A stretch of DNA of 64,000 nt from Heliocybe sulcata. Its lineage: Eukaryota > Basidiomycota > Agaricomycetes > Gloeophyllales > Gloeophyllaceae. How positions within the stretch are numbered: the first letter of the stretch is position 1; each line of letters opens with the position of its first letter. Under the pieces are notes generated by a model. The model worked only from the letters and a program-made list of their open reading frames with translations, did not search any database and was not told the origin of the DNA. The stretch lies in assembly GCA_004369045.1 (NCBI GenBank), contig ML213509.1:1184858-1248857 (forward strand), given 5' to 3'. The position numbers and the translations under genes are program-made. Shown piece after piece: positions 12,689-23,965 of this stretch.

Positions 12689-14015
12689 CTACATGACCAC
12701 GCATTGCTCCCCGTCCTTCCTGGCCGCTCGCTCAGCCTCCTCTGTGGCAAGAATCAGCTTCTCCTCCTCGGAGAGCAACTGCGGGATAGTCACGATCAGT
12801 CAACAGAACGAAACCAAACAGACAAAGTACGCACACCCTTGCGCGCCCGCTCCTGCATGGCTTTGCGTCGACTCTCTCGTTCATCCCTCGCATGTCTAGG
12901 TAAATACAAATATATCGATACAGTGATTCCAGGGAAAGAAAGCAGCGGATGGCGATACGGATACAAATGAGATGCGTATTTCATGCGTGGGCGAATACAG
13001 GTCGCGGCACAAAGGATGTCGGGTTCCATTGCATTTTGGAATCCGAATCAGTTTCCGTCGAGGGGTTGGATTTAGTTGGGCGGGTGTCAGAATTGGAAGG
13101 ATTAAGTTGAGTAGTCGTGGTATTGTGTATCGTTATATTAGTGGTAGATGCAACGAGGCTGATACGTCATGAGCGTATACTGCGAAGGACAGACAGCGCT
13201 TACTCACCGGTCAACCGAGGAGAAAGGATTGTGAATTCCAGGCTTCTTGGAACTAGTGCTAGAGCTAGAGTCCGACTTGACGGCAGAGGAGGAGGGAGAA
13301 AGGCGACTCTGGTTCAAGGCGGGCGTGCTCTGACTGGCCATGGAACGCTTGATGGCGGCCATAGCAGCGGCGCCGGCGGCATTGGTTCGCTGAGGGAGGT
13401 CTTCAAAGGCCTTCGAAACGCTCGGCAGTGGAGTAGATCTAGAAGACGAAGTGCCAGACACTTTTGATCCCGAGGAAATAGATGAACAGTTGTGCGTCGC
13501 GGGAAAGCGGTGGCTTGGGCAGAATTGCTTCTTGCATTTCTGTTCGAATATGTTAGAACGATGGGATATAACAAAGATACAGGGCGACCGCGTACATCGC
13601 ACGTAATCGGTGCAAAGAGCACTTTGCCGCACTTTGGTCTCCCGCATATTGGTCCAGACTTCTTGGGCGCCTTGCCGGTCATGACGGAGCATTCGGTGTT
13701 AATATGTCTCTCCATCCGGATATTTGGGTCCTGACCCGGAGGTATCGCTACTGGTGTATTGCATAGCGGGCCTGCGACGTGGCAGGCGCAGTCAGAACCG
13801 GACTGGGCTTTAACGGAAGAGTGATACGTACAGGCAGGTGCGATCCGGTTGAGCTTGCTCTCATCATACTTCGGACACTTGTGTGCCTCCGGTTTGAAGT
13901 GATCTCCGCAGTACCGCTGATTGCAGTGTTGGCACTTGAATGGCAGGAAATCTACGAGATGACAAGTATCCTCTGAGCACTGAACGCCGATTGACAGGAG
14001 CCCGTTGTCGGACAT
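12689..14015 (-). CDS. AN1-type zinc-finger protein, ZFAND2/AIRAP-like
   Basis: Five exons (14015-13832, 13771-13596, 13539-13208, 12895-12835, 12778-12689) give 280 residues. Two AN1 zinc fingers are visible: the first around CSEDTCHLVDFLPFKCQHC, CGDHF and HKC; the second around CGRPKCGKVLFAPITCDKC, FCPSHRFPATHNC. Between them PLCNTPVAIPPGQDPN matches the linker of human ZFAND2A/B. These proteins work with the proteasome and p97 during proteotoxic stress. The C-terminus (RDERESRRKAMQERARK, then LLSEEEKLILATEEAER) is helical, and could hold a ubiquitin-interacting motif as in ZFAND2B; that is inference. The fourth intron (12896-13207) is 312 bases, far longer than others here, and could hide an alternative exon. 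Confidence 0.88.
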
Positions 14016-14340
14016 GTTCTAGTCGAGTATCAAGACGGTTGATCTCAGAGGGAAGGGTATGGCAGGGACGTCTTATAGGGATACAGAGGAGACGCGCGGC
14101 CCGTACGCGTCAGGCTATAGCCTGCATGCAGTGTCCTGAAGGTTCTGGGACGCGTTGGCACAGACCTGACAGACGCTGACAAAGCACCAATATCGGCCAC
14201 GTGGACAGCACCGCCACGCAAAGGTGTCCGATCCGAATGGCCGAGGAGGCAAGTCATCCAGTCGCGCGGTTCATTCCTCCCGTCACCTTCTCCCCCCTTT
14301 ACACCAATCTTGCCAGTTCATACCGAGCTTATTTGGCGTG
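14016..14340. promoter_or_regulatory. Divergent promoter region, AN1 zinc-finger gene and phosphatase gene
   Basis: This 325-base gap lies between two start codons that face away from each other. A C/T-rich tract precedes the right-hand start (around 14277-14300), a common feature of fungal promoters. No TATA box was recognised. Confidence 0.45.
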
Positions 14341-15567
14341 ATGGCGGCGCCAATTATTAGTGTTACTTTCGTAAGTTGTGGTGGTGGATTTTTGAACCTG
14401 CTCTCAGAGGGGATAACTGACTGATGACACTTAGGTTAGGCATGGGGAGTCGACAGACAACCTGGTCCGACCAATCAGACTGGCAAACAGACCTCATACT
14501 TACTGTTCTCCTTTTGACCGGTAGAGAAGCGTCTGGGCTGGCTGGGCCGACGCGCCTCTCTCCAACCATGGTGCGTTCTCTCATTTATGCAACACAAAGT
14601 ACAAAGGGTTCAACCGCGTATTCAGGAATGAATGTGAGCAGGTTCAACTGGATACGCTGACAGATATATCATCAATCATTGTCTTGTCTGCAGCAAGCCC
14701 GCGCAGTCGGCCAATCCCTCTCCCAGACTCATTTCATTGCGATTCATGCCTCGGACCTCAAACGCGCATACACTACCGCTCAAGCCATCCACGATGCACA
14801 ACCTACCCCGCCTCCGTTTGACTCCTCTCCGCTCCTCCGTGAGCAACACTTCGGCGTCGCAGAGGGCAAACCGTGGTCTCTCCACCTCGAGCCTGGGATG
14901 TCTCTTGAAGACCACTATGCTAAGGGCATATACCCTGTTATATTCAACAGGGAGGACAAGTTCCCTGAGGGTGAGAGCCTCGACGACTTGGCAAGGCGGG
15001 CGGAGGAGGCCATCGACAAGTTCGTCATGCCCCATGTGTGGGACGCCGCGAGGAGCGGGAAGAGGGGTGTGCATGTTGCACTGGTCAGTCACGGGCTGTG
15101 CATTAGTGAACTGATTGCAGCGTTGATGAGGAAAAGCGCGGTGGGTGGGGGTTCAGCGGATAAGTACAAGGGCTTGTTGAACACTGCTTGGACGAGGGTG
15201 GCCATCAATGTGCATGTCAGTAAAGGCTTTTTGTTGCAGCTATTACGGCGACTGAAGGAAAGTTTTGCAGGGAGCGAAGGAAGGGGAACCCGTGGAATTC
15301 CCCAGTAATGAATCACCGCCTTTGACGATGAAGGTGACCGATGTCAACCGTCACGAACATATTGACGATATCGTGCGTGTTCCTGACTGTGCCTCCTCCC
15401 AATGCAGCAGCTCATCCGAAATTGTTACCTGTTAGAAACGCCAGAAAGGTGGTATTGGGAACGCGGCCTATGACCCCAAGCAGGCTGATATTCGCGCATT
15501 CTTCGGCGGTGCAGCTGTCGGTGAACCAGCGGCGAGCAATGCACGAGACGAGACTGTCGACCCGTAG
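14341..15567 (+). CDS. Histidine phosphatase superfamily protein (phosphoglycerate mutase-like)
   Basis: Seven exons (14341-14370, 14435-14464, 14525-14570, 14626-14633, 14694-15215, 15271-15372, 15445-15567) give 286 residues. The catalytic RHGES motif is at the start of exon 2 (VRHGESTDNL); WAGWADAPLSNHG follows, then a conserved ASDLKRAYTTAQAI and the second catalytic histidine in VSHGLCISEL. The family removes or moves phosphate groups through a phosphohistidine; the substrate of this member is unknown. The C-terminal tail GGIGNAAYDPKQADIRAFFGG is, from memory, common to fungal relatives. Exon 4 is only 8 bases (GAATGAAT); without it the reading frame cannot cross this part of the gene. 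Confidence 0.88.
14626..14633 (+). other. 8-base microexon in the histidine phosphatase gene
   Basis: The bases GAATGAAT lie between an acceptor (TTCAG) and a donor (GTGAGC). The exon before ends with one spare base of a Gly codon and the exon after begins with CAA. Adding these 8 bases gives LSNHG-M-N-QARAVG, which restores the frame and the pattern expected in this family. Confidence 0.8.
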
Positions 15568-15823
15568 AGCGTAGAGGTGCAATATGATCCCATACATTCA
15601 GAGGGAATAGTCAGATTCGGAGTCAAGCACGCATTACGGGATGAGGCGCGTGGAATAACAACAAACCATTCGCAGGTCTCGACATGCAGCGTGACCTAAG
15701 GAGGATTCATACTGGACTCTTGAGGTCATCAGTCATCATATGGAAAAAAATACGAGGTGGACACACCCGAGTCCGAACGTATCGCTCCCAATAATCTAAG
15801 GCCGATAGAACCTGACGAGGCCA

Positions 15824-16141
15824 TCATGCGTACGGGAGCAGTTTCTTCAGATGCGCCGTCTGTGTCTTATTAGAGTACGCCGTCTGTGCGAGATGGTTCT
15901 TCCTCGAAGGAGATTTGTGGACGTTCAGATGTTTATGCCCAGCATGCGCCTGCAGAACATAAGAACAAATTCCCATCAGAGCAGTTGTTTGACTCACCCT
16001 CTTGAAGGTTCCATTTGCGATCGCCTTCCACCTTTTCTTCGCCCCCTGGTGCGACTTCAGCTTCTGCTGGACCGCCGAGGACGAAAAGAGCCGCGCTGTC
16101 GATGTGAGCGGGCGGGTGATGATAGAGAAAGAGGGAAACAT
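15824..16141 (-). CDS. MRPL35: Mitochondrial ribosomal protein bL35m
   Basis: Two exons (16141-15998, 15949-15824) give 89 residues. The N-terminus (MFPSFSIITRPLTSTARLFS) is basic, Ser/Thr-rich and lacks acids, as expected of a mitochondrial targeting signal. The mature part has KLKSHQGAKKRWKAIANGTFKR, the classic bL35 start, then AGHKHLNVHKS and KKLLPYA at the end. It belongs to the large subunit of the mitochondrial ribosome. The intron is 48 bases. The start codon is only 99 bases from the UFD2 start on the other strand, so both probably share a promoter. Confidence 0.92.
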   Translation of the reverse strand: MFPSFSIITRPLTSTARLFSSSAVQQKLKSHQGAKKRWKAIANGTFKRVSQTTALMGICSYVLQAHAGHKHLNVHKSPSRKNHLAQTAYSNKTQTAHLKKLLPYA

Positions 16142-16240
16142 GGAGAATCCGGCATCTCGACAACGCGTCAGCACGACTTCGAGTTGTGGCACAGAACGCG
16201 CGTGCACACGCTTGACTTGCTTCTGGCTTTTACAATCGTT
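16142..16240. promoter_or_regulatory. 99-base divergent promoter, bL35m and UFD2
   Basis: Only 99 bases separate two start codons on opposite strands. All upstream control of both genes near the start must sit here or inside the neighbouring coding regions. No TATA box is evident. Confidence 0.7.
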
Positions 16241-19200
16241 ATGAGCAATACACCCCAGGACGATGCTGACAGGGTGAGTTGGAAACCATGCATGCCTATA
16301 GTTCTCGGATTGAAATTGGATGGTCGTTACAGATCCGTTTGAAGAGACTGGCAAAGCTGCAGTCGGCAGCAGCAAGCACCAGCCCTACCCCGGAACCGTC
16401 CTCCTCAGGCGCAGCACTTCCAGCACCAGCACCTCAGCCGAAACCTACTCCCGCACCTGCACTCAAGCGGCCTGCGGTACAACCACCGGCGACCCCAGCG
16501 CCTGCACCGGCCAAGAGACCGACGGCACCAGCCAGACTTGACTTTCCTGCATGGGAGAACGTAACGATACGCGATGTGTTAAGAGTTACACTGGATGTGA
16601 GTAGGATTGAGGGTTGATGATTGGGGTTACCGGTACTAATCTACTCTAGAAAGGAGCTGCGGACGCGAGTGGACATGAACTGATTTGGCTGAAGCCTTTG
16701 GCGGAGGAGTTGGCACAGGAGGAGTCTCGTATGTAGTCCGTACCGTCTGGATGGACGAAGTCTGACCCATAGAGTATAGAGCAACCCCAACCTCGTCGTT
16801 TGGATGCTGAGATCTTGGATCGTTTGCTGATTGCTCGACTAGAGCTGGATCCACAGTCTATGTCGTGAGTGCTGATGTCGTTATCCATTGTCCGTGGCTG
16901 AGTGCTCTCTAGCGATGATCTAGAATTCCTTCCAGTGCTCGCATCTTTGCCAGCGGGACAGACCGTCTTCGAGTACCTTGTGGGCTGTTGGAAGCGAGTG
17001 AATGCTGCCCGTTCAGCACTTTCTAAAATGGTAAAAAGCTGCTCTATGCCATAGTCATATCCATGCTGAAACTACCCAAGAACTATCCCCCTTCCGAAGC
17101 CCAACAAGCCCTTGCTGTTCTCGACAAACTCCGCGATCTCCTCATCAGCTATGCGGGCCTCACTCTGCAGGAGTCCGAAATGTTTCCTCAACCTTCAGGG
17201 CGTGAGATCGGCCCTTCAGAGCTCGTGCAACCCCTCCTCTCCCTCTCTTCCCTCTCTGCTCCTCTACTTTCTTCCTCCTCTTCTCAGTCATCGTTGGGCA
17301 TCGGGGATATCGAGCTTTTCCTGCACGACCTCGTGCGACGCTTCGAGCCCGATGGCGAGCTCGAGTCCGTCTTGGGGCCTGTCGTTCAGCAGCTTCTATG
17401 GCACGAGTGCCTGTCCCGATCTGGGGGCATCGGGGGCGGGGACTCGAGTTGGCGGGGCGTGCTTGGCGGACTGGAGGCCCTAGTGGCGGTAAAGCCTATC
17501 GCAGTGATGATTACGAAGATGGAGGCGTGGAACCCGCCTGGTGCGACCGCACCCACGATTGAGCGGGTAAGTTTAATGGGGCCGCTCTTGAGGCTCGGCG
17601 TATTTGAGCGGGAATGGGTAAAAACCTTCCGATATGTTGTAATGCCACAGTCATTGACATCTGGTGTAGCCCCAGATTGCGAACTCATATTTCTCCGAAC
17701 CGGAGAAGCGGACGAGGTCAGATGTGGAGACGTCATTTGCGAGTCTTAGGGGAACTCTGAAGTCGTTACAGGTATGTATCGCTCGCAACACAAGTATGCC
17801 GATCTTAACATTTTGCTCAGTCTACTTTGTTCCAAGTGTTCAACACCATAGTCCGCGCTTCCCCAGAAGCCCGCGAGAACGTTTTGCAGTATTTCTCGCG
17901 AGTAGTTGTGCTCAATAACAGACGCGCTGGGATGCAGGCAACCTCCTATCTTTCTCCTGGGCTGCATGGATGCTGATCTATTCCTTTGATCTATCAAGGT
18001 AGAGCCCGACACAGTATCCTCGGATGGTTTCATGGTGAACTTGCAAGCTATCCTCCTGCGATTTGCCGAGCCTTTCATGGATGCGCATTACTCGAAGGTA
18101 GGCTCGCTGTTTGCCAGTTCCTACGGAGACTTGCAGAGCTTATCCGGACTATAGATTGATAAGATTGACCCTCTTTACTATGCGCACTCGAGCCGTGTCG
18201 ATCTGAAAGAAGAGACGAGGGTGAACGCGACAAGCGAAGAGGCTGGGAAGTGGGAGGAGGAGAATCGGGGCAACGGCGGTAAGTTTGTCCATTGGTCCAC
18301 TGCTGATGAACGCAGTTGATAAGCTCTCGTGGCAGCGCCCAATTTTATCTCCGATATTTTCTATCTTGGCTTGGCAATGAATCACTACGGGTATCAGAAG
18401 ACTATCCAGTCATATGATGACCTGGCGAAGACTACCGACGATATGCGGAGACACCTGGATATGCTGCAAGGGGATACATCGTGGCAAGGTGTGAGTAATA
18501 GCGGAATATCTGCTGCCGTATGCAGGAACATGATCCCACTTTAGACACCATTCCAAGCTCGCGCTGAAGCTGCGATCAATACGGTGAAGGTGTGTACTTC
18601 TCTTTTTCCAATTTTCAGCCTTGTGGCATATTCATCCTGCTGTACAGAACGAGATGTCTAAGGTCCACGTGCAACAACTTGCGTATGAGACGCAACTCGG
18701 CGATCCTGAGCTCGTCTTCCGGTCCATAGGATTCACGACGTTCTCTTCAACGTGGCTCATTCGGTTTGTCGACTCAAAGAACAAGCACCCCAATCCTACT
18801 ATCGAGTGCGTCTTTTGTCAGCAGTGCGTACAGTCGGGGATGTTTAGTTTGCTGCAGGCTGCCGCTGCCAAAGGAGGTTCCGCTTTCATTTAGGGTTCTT
18901 CCTGAGTATTTGCTGGAAGATATTGTGGACTATTATCTGTACATCGTACGGTGAGCTGAGAAGTGGTATGGTTAACAAGCAGGTGCTAAAGCGTGGGCAG
19001 GCATACACCGCAGAGCCTTGATTTATCTGGGAAGAACGAGCTGGTGATCTTCTGTCTGACGTTCTTGACATCCACTTGGTACATCAAGAATCCGTTCTTG
19101 AAGTCCAAGATTAATGAGGTGTGTGATATCTCGCGATGCTCATGACAGTGCTAATGAAGTGTTCTCCTAGGTCCTCTTCTTCGGGATCCTGGGCTATCGC

Positions 19201-20674
19201 GGAGAGCGAACGGGCGTGTTGGGAGGGACGCTCAATTCGCATCCTCTAGCGCTGAAGCATCTCATGCCCGCTCTGATGCATTTCTACATCGGTACGATCC
19301 TTTAAATGCCAAGTTCTCGTTTCTGTGCTAAACCTAAGGATAGAGGTGGAGCAAACAGGTGCTAGCTCACAGTTCTACGACAAATTCAGTGCGTGGTATT
19401 GTTCTCCTGCGCAAGGCACCTGCTGAGACTAACTGGCTTTCATTACATAGATGCCCGGTGAGAGGCGATCCTATCCAAATGTAGTGGAGCAGCTGCTGAA
19501 CCTTACCAGGCGAAACATCGCATACATCCTCAAAGCGGTGTGGGACAACCCAGTCCACCGCGATGCCCTTCGCAATGAAACGCAGTGCGTTATATTTTAA
19601 TCACCGTTCTGCACGAAATACCGATTATCACCTACAGCAACGTCGAGAAATTCGTGCGCTTCGTGAACCTGATGATCAACGACGTCACCTATTTGATGGA
19701 CGAATCCCTCAGCGAGCTTACGCAAATCCATAACATTCAGACGGAGATGGAGGATCCTTCATGGCAGACGAAGCCCCTGCAGGTACGCCGGGAACGGGAG
19801 GCGACCCTTCGACAACTTGAGCGACATGCGATCGGGTATACAACCCTTGGACGATCGACTGTTGACATGTTGAGGATCTTCACGGCTGAGACCAAAGGGC
19901 CCTTCATGATGCCTGAGATCGTGGGCAGGCTTGCAGCCATGTTGGACTACAATCTGGATGTTCTTGTCAACCGGACGGCGGACCTGAAAGTCAAGGACAA
20001 GGAGAAGTACAAGTTCGAGCCACGTCGGCTGCTCAGCGACATTCTCCAAGTGTACCTCAATCTGAGCGACCAAGGCGACTTTGCAAGAGCGGTTGCAGAG
20101 GATGGGCGGAGTTATAAGAAGGAGCTCTTCGAGAAGGCTATGTACATTGCACGGCATAGGAATCTGAAGACGCCGGATGAGGTGGAAATCCTGAGAATGT
20201 TTGTGGTCAAGGTAGAAGAGATGAAGGCGACTATCGAGGCGGAGGAGGACTTGGGTGATATTCCTGACGAGTTCCTAGGTGAGTTTGCAGACATTTGTGG
20301 GAGCATTTTGACTTACGTATCTTTTTTGTAGATCCGCTCATGTTCACCCTCATGCGAGACCCGGTTATATTGCCATCTTCCAAGACCGTCATAGATCGTT
20401 CCACAATCAAAGCGCATCTTCTCTCGGATACCAAAGATCCCTTCAACCGACAACCGCTCAGCATAGAGGACGTCGAACCAGGTGTGTGCATTCCGGCGTT
20501 TTACCTCCATCCATTTATTGAGCGGATGATATCTCCTTAGACCTGGAGTTAAAAGCCAAGATCGATGCGTTCCTGGCTGAACGGAGTAGGAAGGGAACTG
20601 CGCTTGATATCCCTCCAGAGAATATTGTCAACATGGACAACCAAACTGAGGATGCGCAAATGGAAGAGATGTGA
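16241..20674 (+). CDS. UFD2: Ubiquitin conjugation factor E4 (U-box ligase UFD2)
   Basis: A long gene with more than a dozen short introns. Exon 1 (16241-16273) encodes [11 protein letters not shown]; exon 2 (16333-16596) is Pro/Ala-rich and ends in the conserved [18 protein letters not shown]. The Ufd2 core follows in pieces (ADYYLY-like [71 protein letters not shown]). The C-terminal U-box reads [20 protein letters not shown] then [22 protein letters not shown]2 extends short ubiquitin chains on substrates handed over by Cdc48, for proteasomal degradation. The stop follows EDAQMEEM. I saw no break, though I did not fix every splice site in 17.0-19.5 kb. Confidence 0.93.
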
Positions 20675-21378
20675 AGTGATGAATCTGTTTGAAGTGCCCA
20701 GATCTGTACCATAGAGTAGTCCAAAATGCTTGATCAGTTATGATCATGTCAAGCAGGCCTGTATGCTGTTGCAAGCCGGCTGTGTTGTCACAGTATTGGC
20801 GTATAAAGCTTATAAGACTGGCGCTCACCGGTCTGAACCCATCGGCTCGGTACTATCGGTAAGATCCATTGCATAGTACTGATGTCAGAGACAGCTGAGG
20901 AGTCTCGCGACAAGTGTAGGCCTTATTCTATCCTCTCACCATGAGTATGCCCCACCAACCGGCGTGCCGCCTGGCCACCGTCGACTCGACCAAGAGAGCC
21001 ACCGCCTCACCCAGTTGCCCTGATCGTCCATCATATTGATCAGACTCCCACTATGCTTATATATGCTTTCCTGTGGCAACGGAATCGCGATCTGGGCCGA
21101 AATATGACATCTGGACAAGGACGGCACTTATGGTTTGTAGGTCCTCTTTCTCTTGCTCCGTGTTCATTCCTTTAGTCATCAGTCGCAGGGCGACAACGCT
21201 CGTTACTCTTCAGTTACTGTCGTTTCTGGTGGACGGCATATCGCGGGCGAACTTCAAAGTACATCCTGAATATCAGGCTCGTGAAGCACTTTCCGATCTG
21301 GATCCCTGAAGATCTCACCTTCGGGTGGAATTCCGTCGGTGCGAACAGAAGGAGTTGATCGCAGCATTTTCAAAAGAC
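20675..21378. other. Intergenic region between UFD2 and the membrane protein gene
   Basis: About 700 bases. An open plus-strand frame at 21073-21309 (78 codons) matches nothing I know. Other frames near 20940-21360 are broken after short runs. This may be 5' untranslated sequence of the next gene or a decayed remnant; I see no supportable gene. Confidence 0.35.
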
Positions 21379-22911
21379 ATGGTCGCATTCAAGCGTGAGT
21401 GCTACATCCGTAGGAGGGACGAACTGATATGAACTCTCATGTGGCTTGGTAGGTATATCCGCGGACCAGATAGGACCCGACGGACCTAAATTCCTCACCG
21501 CTTACCTATTCTTCCAAGTGATCTCCTCTCATCTCCTGCTCCCTATCCTCACGTCGACCTTCATCTTCTCCAAATATGCCAAGAGACCTGCTACCCTGAT
21601 CAGCATGTGTTTTACCTGGATATTAAGCGGAGTAGTCTCGTCCATGCTGTACGTATTCTGGATGAGTGCAGCAATTGACCAGTATATTAAGTCACCCGTG
21701 TACAGGCTTTATGCGGGCGAGTTTCGAGGACCGGAACCGCAGAAGGGACTGTGTATTGCACAGGCTGCTCTGCTCAACGGGACAGTGCCGATGTGAGTGC
21801 ACCAGAAACCTTGTCACGAAAGACTTTTAGACCACTGTCCCCAAAGGTGGTCAGTTGCGCTTCTTGCGTTCGTAATTCAAGTGCGAAGTGCTCTTCCAGG
21901 TGGCCCGGCGCCCCTTAACAAGATGAAACTATACTGCGTACGTACTTCTAGAATCTCCCCTTCCAATCTTCTAAGCTCATGACATCTCGCCATGGAATTC
22001 CAGCTGCTCGCGGCTCCGTATATTTCACTGGCCATCTGGTCGACAGCATGCGCCATTGTAAGCCGAATACTATTCGCACAGCCGGACCAAGCCTTGCTCA
22101 TGAACCTGTAGCTCGCAGTTAATGACCCAGTGAACGCAAATCGCTCGCGGCGATACTTCTATTGCTCATTGAAGAGTGATGTATTGTGCGTTCCGAATGT
22201 CACTTTCTTGCACCTCAAGCGGGATTAACCGCCCATTTTGAAAGCACTAATCTCATGTCCCTCTTCACCGCCATCATGTGTTTTGCGGCAATTGGGCTGC
22301 AAGTTCAGATAGGCGTCCTGCTGCATCGCAACCGCCGTGCGCTTCACAGGGCGGGCTTTTCGAGCCGCGTAGATATGCAACTGATTGTGCGCTTGTCGAT
22401 TTTTGAATTGTACATTTTGATTGGGATGATGTACGTCCTTCCTCATGCTCCTATACCTCTTTTCCCTCCACACCCTCCCTTCCTTCCTGCTAATTAGATG
22501 TACCTCTTGTGTGCTGACAATTGTCTTAGCATGGACATCTCGACGATCTTTACGAACCGGAGCACCCTCCCGGATCTGTTCGCTTCGACAAGTACGAGAC
22601 AAGCTTTCCCTCGTGTGGCATGTATTGACCTCGTGCATACAGTTGGCTTCGTGGGCTTCCTCATATTCAGCCTCCAGTCCGATGTCCTACGGACATGGGC
22701 ATTCTGGCTACCTCCTCCTATCCAAACACCGCCGCCAGTCTACCTCTCCCGCGAACCGGCCTTCAACCCCGAGTTTGATTTGAACGAGTGTGAGAAGGCG
22801 AATGAGGATTGGACCGAGAAGGTCATGGTCATTGGGAGGGGTGGGCTGGTTAGCGAGGGCATGAGCACGATCGTTATTGGACGAGAGGATCCCGAAAGTG
22901 TCACTCATTGA
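21379..22911 (+). CDS. Seven-transmembrane protein of a fungal family of unknown function
   Basis: Exon 1 is 16 bases (21379-21394) and joins exon 2 (21453-21792) in frame; further exons carry more membrane helices. Hydrophobic segments include FLTAYLFFQVISSHLLLPIL, TLISMCFTWILSGVVSSMLY, WSVALLAFVIQ, LLAAPYISLAIWSTACAI, LFTAIMCFAAIGLQVQIGVLL, LIVRLSIFELYILIGM and HTVGFVGFLIFSLQ, seven in all. The last is followed by DVLRTWAFW and a cytosolic tail of about 70 residues. GPEPQKGLCIAQAALL between helices 2 and 3 and a basic Arg pair near the ends of helices recall mushroom-family proteins with receptor-like topology. I cannot name ligand or partner. The call of seven helices is from hydrophobicity read by eye. 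Confidence 0.72.
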
Positions 22912-23837
22912 TTTATTTTGCTCGGGCCGGCCCATTTGTTGTATTGCTATATCCGTGAGGATTTTGGGATGCTATGGTATCATTGGCTGATCGTACTTTA
23001 TCAATTGCGGTGCTAGGCAGCACTTGGTGCTAACCATCTCGCGTGGCGAATGAAGGGATTGGCTGCTGCAAGCTGATTGGATCGCGTATTGCCGAGCGTA
23101 GGCTTCAAGCCGGTTGATTACCCTTTGCAGCATCCCCCTATCTCAAGCCTCAGAATTGTTCGCCGGCGCCGTTCTGTCGTCTTATTGTATGCTTCCCAAC
23201 TGCAGGGTACTGCTGAATCGTGGACGACCGAACTGTCATGTGAAATCATTACCTCGAGATGCCCAGTTGTCCGACAAGAAAATCGGAGAGAATGGGTACT
23301 AGCCCGCGACGGTCTCACGCAGTGAGGTCGCAGAATGTAGCGGCCTCACTGCAGCTGACCTGAACCTTCTGAGAATACGTGGAACTATTGGTATATATCG
23401 CCAAGGTATGCTCATGTTGTCCCAGTCAGGAGCAAGTGGTTCTCACTCATATGTGATGCTGTATGCCTACATCCACGGACTGCCGATCGTTAGATCAATT
23501 CCTCGAGTATTGGAGCCATCGCATGAAAGCAATCGGGAATGGAAATTCTTCCATGACATTTCCCTTTACTCTTCACCAGCTAGAAGGGGTATATTATTAT
23601 AACGCAGCTGTCCCCGATCTAGTGACGGACGCGCTTCGACGCGACTGCGTGCCGCGTGCTGGCACGCCATTCGTATTGCAGTGCGCGTCAAATACTACTC
23701 AATGCTTCGTGGTCCAGTGGAGGATAATGGTAGTCATAGCTAGGACTGCCCTCGACTGATTTCCAAGAGAATCTATTCTGAATTCGACCATGATGAGTAC
23801 AACCTGCTTTCAATTGCGACTGAGAGTCCAGCTCGTC
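22912..23837. other. Intergenic region left of the inverted repeat
   Basis: About 930 bases without a supportable gene. A 98-codon frame at 23463-23759 has no family features and a coding-poor composition. A strong hairpin lies at 23319-23352 (listed on its own). Confidence 0.4.
23319..23352. repeat. Hairpin with 13-base stem and 8-base loop
   Basis: GCAGTGAGGTCGC (23319-23331) pairs with GCGGCCTCACTGC (23340-23352); the only non-Watson-Crick pair is a T-G wobble. The loop is AGAATGTA. It lies outside any gene, about 0.5 kb from the left arm. Confidence 0.7.
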
Positions 23838-23912
23838 CTGCCGAATGGGTGAGTGGCTGACACTGTGATCTCGATAAGGTGGCTGACAGTCGAACTGACA
23901 GTTGCGATCGCC

Positions 23913-23920
23913 TATAAAAG
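23913..23920 (+). promoter_or_regulatory. TATA box of the left repeat-protein gene
   Basis: TATAAAAG sits 53 bases before the ATG, in a block CGATCGCCTATAAAAGGCGG that is kept exactly in the right arm (41692-41699 on the minus strand). Most genes here lack an obvious TATA box, so this suggests regulated expression. Confidence 0.65.
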
Positions 23921-23965
23921 GCGGGAGGAAACTCTAACCATGCCTTCACCCTCTCAACTTTCACT

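Noticed and set aside
20940-21310. Extra N-terminal exons of the 21379 membrane-protein gene
   Set aside because: No frame joins to 21379 without stops, and the gene starts well at the 21379 ATG next to the first membrane helix.
23463-23759. 98-codon plus-strand frame next to the left arm
   Set aside because: No motif, no neighbour exon in frame, not repeated at the right arm.
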